DNA of 40,785 nt, from the NCBI GenBank assembly GCA_902785905.1, contig CADAAM010000024.1:1-40785 (forward strand), in the 5' to 3' direction. The DNA comes from Oscillospiraceae bacterium (GTDB lineage Bacteria > Bacillota > Clostridia > Oscillospirales > Oscillospiraceae). The first letter of the stretch is position 1, and every line of letters starts with the position of its first letter. The notes beneath the pieces were generated by a model. It had not been told where the DNA came from, made no database searches, and worked only from the letters and a program-made list of their open reading frames with translations. Made by a program: the position numbers and the translations under genes. This document shows positions 6,855 to 14,554 of the stretch, in pieces.

Positions 6855-9776
6855 TCACTGCCCGTCCGGCCTGTCCTTGATAAACTTCTCTTCAAAGTCC
6901 GCGGCGTTGAGGGGACGGGAGAAGTAGTAGCCCTGCACCAGAGCGCAGCCGAGATCTTTCAGCAGCCTTATCTGCGCCTCGGTCTCAACGCCCTCGGCCA
7001 CGACGGGGATCTTCAGATTCTTCGCGATGTCGAGGATCAGGGCGACAAGCTGGATGTCTTTTTCGCTGTGATCAATGTTGCGGATGAAGGCCCTGTCCAT
7101 TTTCAGCACGTCGATCGGCATGGCGGAGAGCATGTTCAGAGAGGAGTAGCCGGTGCCGAAGTCGTCCATCTCCACCTCGTAGCCTTTATCGCGCAGCTTT
7201 TTCACGACCTGGATGAGATGGTCGGCGTTTTCGGTATAGGCCGACTCCGTGACCTCCAGCTTGAAGGCGCGGTGGTCCATCTTGAAGTAGGACAGAATGT
7301 CGTCCAGCGTGCTCTCCAGGTTCGGGTCGAAGACGTCGACCCGGGAGAGGTTGACGGAGACGGGGATGGTCACGCCGTACTGCTCGCGCCAGCGGACGAT
7401 CTGCCGGGCGGCCTCCGTCCAGACGTATTTGTCGACGGCGTTGATCTGGCCGTTTTTCTCAAAGAGGGGGATAAAGTCGTCCGGCGAGATCATGCCGAGC
7501 TCGTGATGGCGCCAGCGGACCAGGGCTTCGGCGCTGACGAGCCTGGGCGGTTCGGCCTGAATGTCGTATTGGGGCTGGTAGTAAATCTCAAACTCATAGC
7601 AGTCGAGAGCCCGGCGCAGGTCGTTGAGCAGGCGCTGCTCAAAAATTTCGCGCTCGCGGACACTCTCGTCGAAGATGATGAGGCGGTCCTTGTAATGGCC
7701 CTTTGCCATGCTGCACGCGACGCGCGCCCGGTCGATGAGCTGCACCGGCTCAAGCTTTTCCTGCCAGGGCATGACGCCCATGCGCAGGCGGAGATTCGCG
7801 TTGGGGGCAAACTCGTCCAGGCACCTCTGCAGGCGGTCGAAGATCGCCCGGTAATCGCCCGCGGGGCGGCAGCAGATGTCGAAGCGGTCGGCCTCGAAGC
7901 GGCCCGCGATGCCTCCGTTTTCGTTTGAGACGGCCAGGATCTCGCTGCCGAGGACGCGCAGGACCTGGTCTCCAAAGTCGCGCCCGTTGAGGGCGTTGAC
8001 GGAGTGAAACTGATCAATATTCAGCACGATGGCGTCCATCGGGGTCTCGGGGTGCTCGTGAAAGCGGCGGTTTGCGTACTGGAAAAAGAAGCTGCGGTTA
8101 TACAGACCCGTCAGATCGTCGGTCTCGGTGGCGGAGATGAGGCCCTTTGCCAGTTTCACCGCGCGCATGTTCTGGATCAGCAGTGCGAGGATCACAATCA
8201 CCACAAGCGCGATGACGGACATCACGGCGGCCAGATGTTCGGAGATAAAGTCGCGCAGGGAGAACTTCGCGTCCTCCGTAAGGTAGTAGGAGAAGGCCGC
8301 GTTGACCGCGGAGCGGGGGACCTGGCCGACGACCTTGGTGAGAATGGAGTAGAGCTCAGTCTGGCCCTTGCTGACGGCAAAGCTGTAGTCCATCTGCACG
8401 CCGGTGGCGATGGTGGTGAGCCGGTACTTTTCACACAGCCGGGAGACGTTGTTGTAGCGGTAGTTGCTGATCAGCACGCAGTCCGCAACTCCGTCCGCGA
8501 CAGCCCGGAGGCAGTCCGCGGTGGTCGGATAATAGACCTTGCGCCAGTTGGAGAAATGCTCAAGCAGGAAGGCGTCGTAATTGGGGTTGCCCTCGTTGAC
8601 AGCGACGATTACATGCTCCTTCCTGGCAAAGCTGCGCTGTCCGGAATGGGACACGATCGCGTAGATCTCCGTCTCTGCCAGCGGCGGAGTCAGGGCCACG
8701 CCCACATTCTCGGCGTCATAGCTGCTGAAATTGGCGGGGAAGACGAAGTCGACCTCGCCGTTTTTCATGGCCTGCAGGGCGGCGGCGGCGTTGGGGAAGG
8801 CGACGGGCTCGAAGTCCAGATGGGCGTTGGCTATGCAATCGGAGGCAAAGGCGAGATAATCCTTCATGACGCCGGTGAGCTCACCGCTGTTCTTGTCGGC
8901 GGCGCAGAAGGCGAGATAGTTGTCCTGGTAGCCCAGGCGCAGCGCCCCGTGCTTCGAGAGCCAGTCGATCTCCGCCGCGGTGAGGAAGGCGTTGGCCCCG
9001 GCGCGCTTGATGTATTTTTCGAAAAGCTGCTGGTTATAGTAGCGATTCTCGTCCTGAATGCGGGCCAGGGCGCCGTTGAGCTCGTCCAGAAGGTCGGGGC
9101 GGCTGCTGCTGACGACAAAATAGTATTCGGAGGAGCCGACCTTGCAGACCGGGACCGCGCGGCGGGGATTGACGAAGGCGTCCACCGTGACGTAGGCGTC
9201 GAGCTCACCGCTGGCGATCATGTTGAGGGATTCGTCCTCGGTGCAGGAAAGCTCAATGAGCTCGCATTCGACGCCGTTTCGCTCCGCCCAGTCGGCATAG
9301 AACTGAGCCTGGATGCTGTTCCGGTTCACGCCGACGCGCTTGCCGTTGAGGGTGGAGGCATCCCCGGGGACGATCTCCGTGTTGCCGGGGGCGGTGAAGA
9401 CATAGTAGTCCTCGGTGCCCATGGGGAGGGAGGGGTAGAGCATGAGCCCGGCGCGCTCATCGGTATAGGACACGTCGCTCATCAGGTCGATCTCTCCGCG
9501 CTCGAGCATTTCGAGAAGCTCCGACCAGCTGCCGCTGATATATTCGTAGTTCCAGCCGGTGTAGGCAGAGAGCTTGACCTGATACTCGTAGGCGTAACCG
9601 GAGCGGCGGCCGGAGCTGTCCACGGTGTTGTAGGAGGAGTCGTACCAGCCGACACGGACGGTTTTGCCTGCCCCCAGGGCTCCGGCCGTGAGCGGGACAA
9701 GAAGAGCCGCGCAGAGCAGGAGGCACAGCAGGAGAGCCGGAGCGCGTTTAAGCTGAGTGGTCGCAGTCGCTTTCAT
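6855..9776 (-). CDS. Periplasmic double-SBP sensor with TM, degenerate GGDEF and EAL phosphodiesterase
   Basis: A membrane receptor predicted to degrade cyclic di-GMP. A signal peptide (about residues 8-35) leads into two bacterial family-3 solute-binding domains (about 35-260 and 275-500; note TVRVGWYDSSYN and LRLGYQDNYLA). One membrane helix follows near 517-535 (IALVVIVILALLIQ), then a GGDEF domain whose signature is degenerate (RFEADRF), and an EAL domain with EALVRW, DDFGTGYSS and AEGVET intact. By family knowledge the EAL domain is the active part and the GGDEF domain may bind GTP as a regulator. I chose the ATG at 9776 because GAGGT lies 7 bp before it. ATGs at 9782 and 9794 are in frame but poorly placed. 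Amino acids or similar small solutes are the likely ligands. Confidence 0.92.
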   Translation of the reverse strand: MKATATTQLKRAPALLLCLLLCAALLVPLTAGALGAGKTVRVGWYDSSYNTVDSSGRRSGYAYEYQVKLSAYTGWNYEYISGSWSELLEMLERGEIDLMSDVSYTDERAGLMLYPSLPMGTEDYYVFTAPGNTEIVPGDASTLNGKRVGVNRNSIQAQFYADWAERNGVECELIELSCTEDESLNMIASGELDAYVTVDAFVNPRRAVPVCKVGSSEYYFVVSSSRPDLLDELNGALARIQDENRYYNQQLFEKYIKRAGANAFLTAAEIDWLSKHGALRLGYQDNYLAFCAADKNSGELTGVMKDYLAFASDCIANAHLDFEPVAFPNAAAALQAMKNGEVDFVFPANFSSYDAENVGVALTPPLAETEIYAIVSHSGQRSFARKEHVIVAVNEGNPNYDAFLLEHFSNWRKVYYPTTADCLRAVADGVADCVLISNYRYNNVSRLCEKYRLTTIATGVQMDYSFAVSKGQTELYSILTKVVGQVPRSAVNAAFSYYLTEDAKFSLRDFISEHLAAVMSVIALVVIVILALLIQNMRAVKLAKGLISATETDDLTGLYNRSFFFQYANRRFHEHPETPMDAIVLNIDQFHSVNALNGRDFGDQVLRVLGSEILAVSNENGGIAGRFEADRFDICCRPAGDYRAIFDRLQRCLDEFAPNANLRLRMGVMPWQEKLEPVQLIDRARVACSMAKGHYKDRLIIFDESVREREIFEQRLLNDLRRALDCYEFEIYYQPQYDIQAEPPRLVSAEALVRWRHHELGMISPDDFIPLFEKNGQINAVDKYVWTEAARQIVRWREQYGVTIPVSVNLSRVDVFDPNLESTLDDILSYFKMDHRAFKLEVTESAYTENADHLIQVVKKLRDKGYEVEMDDFGTGYSSLNMLSAMPIDVLKMDRAFIRNIDHSEKDIQLVALILDIAKNLKIPVVAEGVETEAQIRLLKDLGCALVQGYYFSRPLNAADFEEKFIKDRPDGQ

Positions 9777-9920
9777 GTTCATTACCTCACGCATAAATAA
9801 ATGCTCAGTACGCCCCGGCAGAGGGACCGGGACAGGCGTTCGGACCTTCGGGCAAATGGCCCTGCGGAGGGCTGCCAGGCGGAGCTGACGAAGAAAAATC
9901 TAAGTTATTCTATTATATCA
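9777..9920 (-). promoter_or_regulatory. Extended -10 promoter and structured 5' leader of the EAL gene
   Basis: On the minus strand TGATATAAT (TATAAT is the complement of 9912-9917) is an extended -10 element with a weak -35. It predicts a leader of about 125 nt. The leader contains a GCCCT/AGGGC hairpin and a longer GC hairpin (ACGCC and CCCGG pairing with CCGGG and GCGT, about 9806-9840). It does not match the GEMM cyclic di-GMP riboswitch core. The remaining part of the 345-bp gap (9921-10139) holds only the hairpin repeat at 10007-10058. Confidence 0.5.
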
Positions 9921-10006
9921 CAGCTGCTGTCGGCAGACCAGATGGTAAGACATAAAAAGTAAAAAAACCGATGAATTTTTCACGGATAAGCGGAGGACCC
10001 CTTCGC

Positions 10007-10058
10007 GTACAATCCATGCAAAAATGGGAACTTCCGAGGAAGTTCCCATTTTTGCATG
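10007..10058. repeat. Dispersed hairpin repeat, copy 1
   Basis: A 21-bp perfect inverted repeat (10015-10035 with 10038-10058) with a 2-nt spacer. The 27 bases 10007-10033 are identical to 25971-25997, and the second arm is also conserved. The two flanks differ, apart from a CCCCTTC-type block just before both copies. It lies downstream of the LtaS-like gene and may double as its terminator. On the minus strand it happens to encode the peptide MGTSSEVPIFAWIVREG, which is not evidence of a gene. Confidence 0.85.
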
Positions 10059-10139
10059 TCCTTTAGGTTCGCCCGGGCCGACGCGGTTTTTCCCGAAAAG
10101 CCGCATATCCGCCGGAAACTTATTATATAGTGCGCTAAA

Positions 10140-12374
10140 TTACGTGAACTCGTCGTCGCCGAAGAGAAGCCGGTAGTAGTCGCAGTATTCGATCGTCCAG
10201 GAGAGATTGATCTTGTTTCTCACGTCGGCGTGGATGCGTTCCAGATAGTCTTTGTCGGTCTCCTGGCCCTCCGCCGGGGTGAAGACATCCCCGTGGGCGC
10301 TGTAGGTGCCTTTTTCGGTTACCCAGCTGCAGTCGTTCCAGAACACCAGACGCTCGGCGTCGGAGAGAACGTCATTTCCGGCGAGCAGGCGCGAGTCATA
10401 GTCCAGACCGAAGAGGTTGGAGAGCGTCGGGAGTATATCCAGACTCGACACGGGACCGCTGACCCGGATAGGCTCGTCCAGCTTTTCAAGCGCCCCGCAC
10501 CAGATGATGGCGGCGTTGTGGTCCCGTTCCCAGGGTTGTTCGGGCTTATAGCCGAAGAGCTCCGTGATCCCGTCCACGCCGCTGCCCCATGCCGAACCGG
10601 GGCTGAGCCCGTAGGGGTAGTGGTCGGGCACCAGGGCGATCACGGTGTCGTCGGCGATTCCGGCCTCCTCCAGACTGCGGATCAGACTCTCCATGGCGTA
10701 TTCCAGCTCGAGATTGCAGGCAATATAGGCGTTGACCGCGAAGGAGTGAGGCAGATTCTCGGCGACATCCCGGTTCTTCATGGCCATGTCGTTGGCCTCG
10801 GCACTGAAGGCGTAGGCAGGGTGTCCGCTGATGGTCATGTAATAGACGCTGAACGGCTGCTCGTCAATGTACTGTGGAAGTGTAAATTCGATCATTTCCT
10901 TGTCGCTGTGCGGAAATTCACCGGCGGTGAGCCCTTCCTCCAGACCGTTGCCCACGCCGATATAGCTGGAGTAGCCGAGGTTTTTGTGCGTCATGTCCCG
11001 GTCGTAGTAATCATAGCTCCCGTTGTGGTAGGCGTGGCTGGCATAGCCCAGACGCTGGAGCTGGTTGCCCATGGTGAAGTACAGGTTCTTGTCGTGCGAG
11101 AGCATCATCGTCAGCGGGTCGGTGGGCGCAAGTCCCGTCAGCCAGGAGTATTCGCCGGTGGAGGTGCTGCCGCCCCAGGCGGGCTGATAGAAGTCCTCAA
11201 AGACGATACCCTTGTTGGCCATGCGGTAGAGCGTGGGGGTGAGCTCCGGGTCGATCAGCTCCCTCGCGAAGGACTCCGCAGTGATCAGAATGAGATTCTT
11301 CTCCTTGAACATGCCGGTATAGCGGTTCTTTTCCGTGGGCGTCCGGCTCTGGATGTACCGGGAGAGCGAGACGGCCTGGTCGGGCTTCACGACGCGGCTG
11401 AAATCCAGATCCATGATATTCGGCCCGCTGGGTACCGGCGTCGGTTCGGGCGTCGGCTCAGGCGTCCCGGTCGGCGCGGGGGCTTCAGACACTGCAGGCG
11501 CCGCAGAGGGCGCGGGCGTCTCGCCCATCTCGGGAGCCTCCGTAGGAACGGGCACCTCGGTCAGCTCAGGCATCTCGGGAAGCGCAGGGGTCTCCGTCGG
11601 AATGGGCGACGCGGTGGGCGCGGGCGTCTCAGTCGGTTCAGGAGCCTCGGTCGGAACGGGCGTCACAGCGGGTGCGGGCGTCTCGGAAACAGGCTGGAAG
11701 CTGAAGCTCACTTCCCGCGGAAAGAGCTGATGCGAGAGCTCCTGGTGCAGGGCAGAGAATAGCCCGAAGTTGCGCACGGCATTGTCGTAGGTGTAGCGCT
11801 GCCGGTACTCCGTTCTGAGCTGAGCCGTGCAGTTGCTCAGCCCCCAGGCGCCCGCCGCGCTCAAAAGTGTCAGAACCAGCGCAAGAGGCAGTGCGGCCTT
11901 CAATGGCGCGGGGGCGGCAAAACGCCGTTTCGGCAGAAAGAGGGCGATGAGAAGGGGCACATGGTACAGCAGAATCACGCCGAGTCCGTTGAGCACGGCG
12001 GCCGCAACGCTGCCGCCGAAATCCTTCATGACGTTGCCGGTCTCGCGTGCAATCATCGTGGGACTCATAAACACGCCGTAGGAGTCATTCGTGAAATAGG
12101 CGATCAGGTACCAGACGGTGACGAGCTCGAGCAGGAGCAGGCAGACAAGACGCGTGCCGGACGGCTTGCGCGGCAGCGTGCAGAGCGCGGCAAAGCCGCA
12201 GGAAAACGCCAGGCTGCACAGCAGCGCGGCGGGAAGACCGTCATGGATCAGCGGAAGAGAGCTGCTGAGTCTCAGCAGCAGCTCGAGATAGAGCATGGAC
12301 AAAAACAGGGTCAGCGCATGAGGAAGCAGGAAGGTAAGAAGCGATTCTTTACAGAGACGAGTGTTTATGCGCAT
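10140..12374 (-). CDS. LtaS-like membrane phosphoglycerol transferase / sulfatase-fold enzyme
   Basis: A polytopic membrane protein with an extracellular alkaline-phosphatase-superfamily domain, related to lipoteichoic acid synthases. Five hydrophobic helices occupy about residues 12-190. A Pro/Thr/Glu-rich linker of about 90 residues follows (about 230-318, repeats of the PTEAPEPTETPAP type). The catalytic domain has LILITAESFA (metal-binding Glu), GGSTSTGEY (candidate nucleophile Thr) and ALVPDHYPYG (metal-binding Asp-His), matching the LtaS pattern. The natural substrate may be another glycerophosphate-bearing polymer, because clostridial members vary. GAGGAG lies ahead of the ATG and a promoter is at 12419-12447. 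The long linker is unusual for LtaS, where membrane and catalytic parts are joined by a short helix, and it may span the peptidoglycan. Confidence 0.88.
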   Translation of the reverse strand: MRINTRLCKESLLTFLLPHALTLFLSMLYLELLLRLSSSLPLIHDGLPAALLCSLAFSCGFAALCTLPRKPSGTRLVCLLLLELVTVWYLIAYFTNDSYGVFMSPTMIARETGNVMKDFGGSVAAAVLNGLGVILLYHVPLLIALFLPKRRFAAPAPLKAALPLALVLTLLSAAGAWGLSNCTAQLRTEYRQRYTYDNAVRNFGLFSALHQELSHQLFPREVSFSFQPVSETPAPAVTPVPTEAPEPTETPAPTASPIPTETPALPEMPELTEVPVPTEAPEMGETPAPSAAPAVSEAPAPTGTPEPTPEPTPVPSGPNIMDLDFSRVVKPDQAVSLSRYIQSRTPTEKNRYTGMFKEKNLILITAESFARELIDPELTPTLYRMANKGIVFEDFYQPAWGGSTSTGEYSWLTGLAPTDPLTMMLSHDKNLYFTMGNQLQRLGYASHAYHNGSYDYYDRDMTHKNLGYSSYIGVGNGLEEGLTAGEFPHSDKEMIEFTLPQYIDEQPFSVYYMTISGHPAYAFSAEANDMAMKNRDVAENLPHSFAVNAYIACNLELEYAMESLIRSLEEAGIADDTVIALVPDHYPYGLSPGSAWGSGVDGITELFGYKPEQPWERDHNAAIIWCGALEKLDEPIRVSGPVSSLDILPTLSNLFGLDYDSRLLAGNDVLSDAERLVFWNDCSWVTEKGTYSAHGDVFTPAEGQETDKDYLERIHADVRNKINLSWTIEYCDYYRLLFGDDEFT
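11432..11700 (-). repeat. Low-complexity coding repeat (Pro/Thr-rich linker)
   Basis: Degenerate units of about 12-18 bp alternating GGCGTC, GGTTC and GGCGCGGG-like blocks encode P-T-x-x-P peptides inside the LtaS-like gene. Such tracts commonly change length by slippage. Confidence 0.7.
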
Positions 12375-12418
12375 AGGGACAATCTCCTCAATTCATAATG
12401 GTTTCAGCATTCAAATAA

Positions 12419-12447
12419 AGAATATCTGAACCAATGCTTAAAATCAA
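12419..12447 (-). promoter_or_regulatory. Promoter of the LtaS-like gene
   Basis: On the minus strand TTGATT (complement of 12442-12447), a 17-bp spacer and TATTCT (complement of 12419-12424), 45 bp ahead of the start codon. Confidence 0.55.
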
Positions 12448-12516
12448 GCCTTAATTATTAAAAAGTAGGCATTTCAGCGGCAATGAAACAAGGGCGCATG
12501 AATAAAACTGATTTGA

Positions 12517-12560
12517 TGTCGTTTTGCTCGTCCCTGGTGGGACAACCGCAAAACATGACA
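12517..12560. repeat. Structured 44-nt motif, copy 1
   Basis: TGTC (12517-12520) pairs with GACA (12557-12560). GTTTTGC (12521-12527) pairs with GCAAAAC (12548-12554). Linker TC leads to an inner hairpin GTCCC-tggt-GGGAC (12530-12543), followed by linker AACC and, after the 7-bp stem, a 2-nt bulge AT. Copy 2 at 34221-34264 has the same lengths and linkers with different stem sequences. The 493-bp gap 12375-12867 holds this motif, a palindrome at 12571-12600, a weaker GCCTGC/GCAGGC hairpin near 12640-12660 and two promoters, but no convincing gene. Confidence 0.7.
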
Positions 12561-12570
12561 ATATTGCTTC

Positions 12571-12600
12571 TGCTTCGGCGATTATTTAATCGCCGAAGCA
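12571..12600. repeat. Perfect 14-bp palindromic hairpin
   Basis: 12571-12584 and 12587-12600 are perfect reverse complements with a TT spacer. No T-run follows on either strand, so it is a poor terminator. It sits 10 bp after the 44-nt motif, repeating the pattern of hairpin clustering seen in other gaps of the window. Confidence 0.75.
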
Positions 12601-12774
12601 ATAAATACCGGACACACGGTGATCTGCGGGCGGCGGGCCTGCACGCCTCGGGCGCAGGCATGGAAACAGACACAAGATATGGAACGTAAATCAAGCCGCA
12701 GCGCAAGGACTTGTGCCGGAACATTTTTCGCAAAATCGCGCAGGAAAGAGTCAAATGATAACAAAAAGTTTCAC

Positions 12775-12803
12775 TTGCATTTTCAGAAAGGCCCTCATAT
12801 AAT
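12775..12803 (+). promoter_or_regulatory. Sigma-A promoter of the dcw operon
   Basis: TTGCAT (12775-12780), a 17-bp spacer and TATAAT (12798-12803), 64 bp before mraZ. The leader contains GTGGATGAAAGTGGGGCAAAATGGG-type GTGG repeats (about 12812-12836). MraZ of other bacteria binds direct GTGGG-type repeats ahead of its own gene, so autoregulation is likely. Confidence 0.8.
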
Positions 12804-12867
12804 AAAACTGGAGTGGATGAAAGTGGGGCAAAATGGGTCAAAAAACCACTAAGGGAGGGCGCCGGAC

Positions 12868-13284
12868 ATGACAGGGGAATACCAGCATTCTCTTGACAGC
12901 AAGGGAAGGCTGTTCATACCCGCCAAGCTCAGGGATGAGTTGGGCGAGGTCTTTTTTATCACGATTTCCATGGACCGCTGTCTCTGCGCCTACAGCGGCG
13001 AGAGCTGGAAGGGTCTGACCGAACGGGTCGACGCCATGCCCTTTGTCAAGCAGCGCAAGATGCGGCCTCTCTTTGCCCACGCCGCAAAATGCGAGCTGGA
13101 CGCCCAGGGCCGCATCCTGATCCCGCAGAACCTCCGGGACTACGCGGGCTTTACGAAGAACGTGACGGTCGTGGGCTGCAACAACCACGCCGAGCTCTGG
13201 GACAGCGAGGCCTGGCGCGCCGTCTTTGAACAGGAGACCACGCCGGAGAATATCGCGGCGGTGATGGAGGAGCTGGAATTTTGA
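12868..13284 (+). CDS. mraZ: Transcriptional regulator MraZ
   Basis: First gene of the dcw cluster and a DNA-binding protein of the AbrB/SpoVT fold that controls the cluster in other bacteria. It has the two tandem MraZ repeats, each with the DxxGR core: DSKGRLFIPAKLRDE (residues about 10-24) and DAQGRILIPQNLRDY (about 78-92). Its length (138 aa) is typical. A strong ribosome-binding site (AGGGAGGG) precedes the ATG. The stop codon overlaps the TTG start of rsmH, which implies translational coupling. GTGGATG and GTGGGGC repeats in the leader, close to the promoter, are good candidates for its binding box. Confidence 0.95.
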   Translation: MTGEYQHSLDSKGRLFIPAKLRDELGEVFFITISMDRCLCAYSGESWKGLTERVDAMPFVKQRKMRPLFAHAAKCELDAQGRILIPQNLRDYAGFTKNVTVVGCNNHAELWDSEAWRAVFEQETTPENIAAVMEELEF

Positions 13285-14214
13285 CGACGGATACGGATAA
13301 GCGGAGCGGGGCGCACATCTCCGTTTTGCTTCATGAGTGCATAGACAATCTGAACATCAGGCCGGACGGGATCTATCTCGACGGCACGCTCGGCATGGGC
13401 GGGCATTCCTTTGAGATCGCCTCCCGGCTCACCGAGGGGCGGCTCATCGGCATCGACCGGGACAGGACCGCCATCGAGAGGGCCGGAAGGCGTCTCGCGC
13501 CGTTCGGGGACAAAGTGACGCTGGTACACGGCAATTTCTCGGACGCCGCCGCCATCCTGGACAGCCTCGGCATCGAGGGCGTGGACGGGATGCTCTTCGC
13601 AGCTGGACGAGGCCGAGCGCGGCTTTTCCTATATGCTGGACGCCCCGCTGGACATGCGTATGGACGGCAGCGCCGCGCTGACCGCCGGGGAGATCGTCAA
13701 CACCTGGAGCGAGGATCGGCTCAACCGCATCCTCTGGGATTACGGGGAGGAGCGCTGCGCCAGGCGCATCACGGCGGCCATCCTGAAACGCCGGGCCGAG
13801 AGACCCATCGAGACCACGCAGGAGCTGGTGGACGTGATCCGCGCCGCCATGCCCGCCGCCGCGCTGAGAGAGAAGCAGCACCCGGCCAAGCGCACGTTCC
13901 AGGCCATCCGCATCGCGGTCAATGACGAGCTGGGCGCGGTCGCCTCCATGATGGACTCGGCCCCGGACAAGCTCAACAAAGGCGGCAGGCTCTGCGTCAT
14001 CAGCTTCCATTCCCTGGAGGACCGGATCGTCAAGTCCGGCATCCAGGCGCGGGAGCACGGCTGCACCTGTCCGCGCGAGGCCCCGATCTGCACCTGCGGC
14101 TTTGTGCAGACACTCAGATCCGTGACAAGAAAGCCCATCCTCCCCAGCGCGGAGGAACTGGAGCATAACCCGAGATCGAGAAGCGCCAAGCTCCGGGTGG
14201 CCGAGCGCGTATGA
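13281..14214 (+). pseudogene. rsmH: 16S rRNA (cytosine-1402-N4) methyltransferase RsmH, broken by an internal deletion
   Basis: RsmH methylates C1402 of 16S rRNA using S-adenosylmethionine. The frame opens at TTG 13281, overlapping mraZ, with GGAG upstream and HISVLLHE plus the SAM loop GTLGMGGHS. It runs correctly to VDGMLF (codon ending 13598). One base later the next reading frame resumes with QLDEAERGFSYMLDAPLDMRMD and continues to the normal C-terminus (FHSLEDRIVK, RSRSAKLRVAERV) at 14214. Comparison with the family shows that DLGVSSP is missing: about 20 bp are lost and the frame is shifted. The first frame ends at 13925 in unrelated sequence. As written, no functional RsmH can be made. 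The clean flanks point to a recent deletion or an assembly error. Confidence 0.9.
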
Positions 14215-14501
14215 GAAGGGACATCAGCCTGAGCGCCCTGCTCTTTCGTGTCGTGTGCGTCGTGTTTTCGGCGGTATTGCTGGTCATGGCCCTGTTCGCC
14301 CAGATCCGTACCGTCCGTACAGAGACGAGGATCGGGGAGCTTGAAAAGGCCCTCGCCGACGCGGAGAATGAAAGAATATTGCTGCAGATCAAAACAGACA
14401 GCGCGCTGAGCCTGGAAGAGCTCGAGCGCCGCGCCGTGACGGAACTCGGCATGCGGCGTCCCGAGCCGGGACAGCTGCGCGTGATCGACTATTTGGGATA
14501 A
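14211..14501 (+). CDS. ftsL: FtsL-like cell division protein
   Basis: A small bitopic protein in the position of ftsL, between rsmH and the penicillin-binding protein. It has a short cytoplasmic N-terminus, one membrane helix (about residues 9-31) and a heptad-containing extracytoplasmic coiled coil (about 33-65, ELEKALADAENERILLQI), ending with the AVTELGMRRPEPGQLRVI pattern typical of FtsL/DivIC proteins. In the divisome such proteins pair with FtsB/DivIC and FtsQ to activate FtsWI. The ATG overlaps the rsmH stop (ATGA). Sequence conservation in this family is low, so the call rests on position and architecture. Confidence 0.85.
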   Translation: MRRDISLSALLFRVVCVVFSAVLLVMALFAQIRTVRTETRIGELEKALADAENERILLQIKTDSALSLEELERRAVTELGMRRPEPGQLRVIDYLG

Positions 14502-14554
14502 AGAGTCGGCCTGCCGAATAAGCTGTGGATAAGCAGTTTCGTTCGGAGGCGTAT

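Noticed and set aside
8004-9800. Very long plus-strand open frame opposite the SBP-GGDEF-EAL gene
   Set aside because: GC-rich coding sequence leaves the opposite strand open. The translation is Val/Gly/Asp/Ala-rich with no domain, and the minus strand encodes clear domains over the same bases. The same applies to 10230-11762, 28729-30270 and 31722-33956.
9777-9905. Cyclic di-GMP (GEMM) riboswitch ahead of the EAL gene
   Set aside because: The conserved GEMM core (CACGCACAGGGCAAACC-like, then GACGCAAAGCC) is not present.
9918-10106. Small minus-strand frames at 9918-10106 and 25876-26079 sharing the peptide VPIFAWIVREG
   Set aside because: The shared peptide is just the translation of the dispersed hairpin repeat. 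The rest of each frame is unrelated and no ribosome-binding site is present.
11432-11700. CRISPR or tandem-repeat locus
   Set aside because: The repeats are irregular, lack unique spacers and encode a Pro/Thr-rich linker in frame within the LtaS-like gene.
13590-13605. Programmed frameshifting in rsmH and pckA
   Set aside because: There is no slippery heptamer at the junctions, and conserved residues are missing altogether, which a frameshift could not restore.
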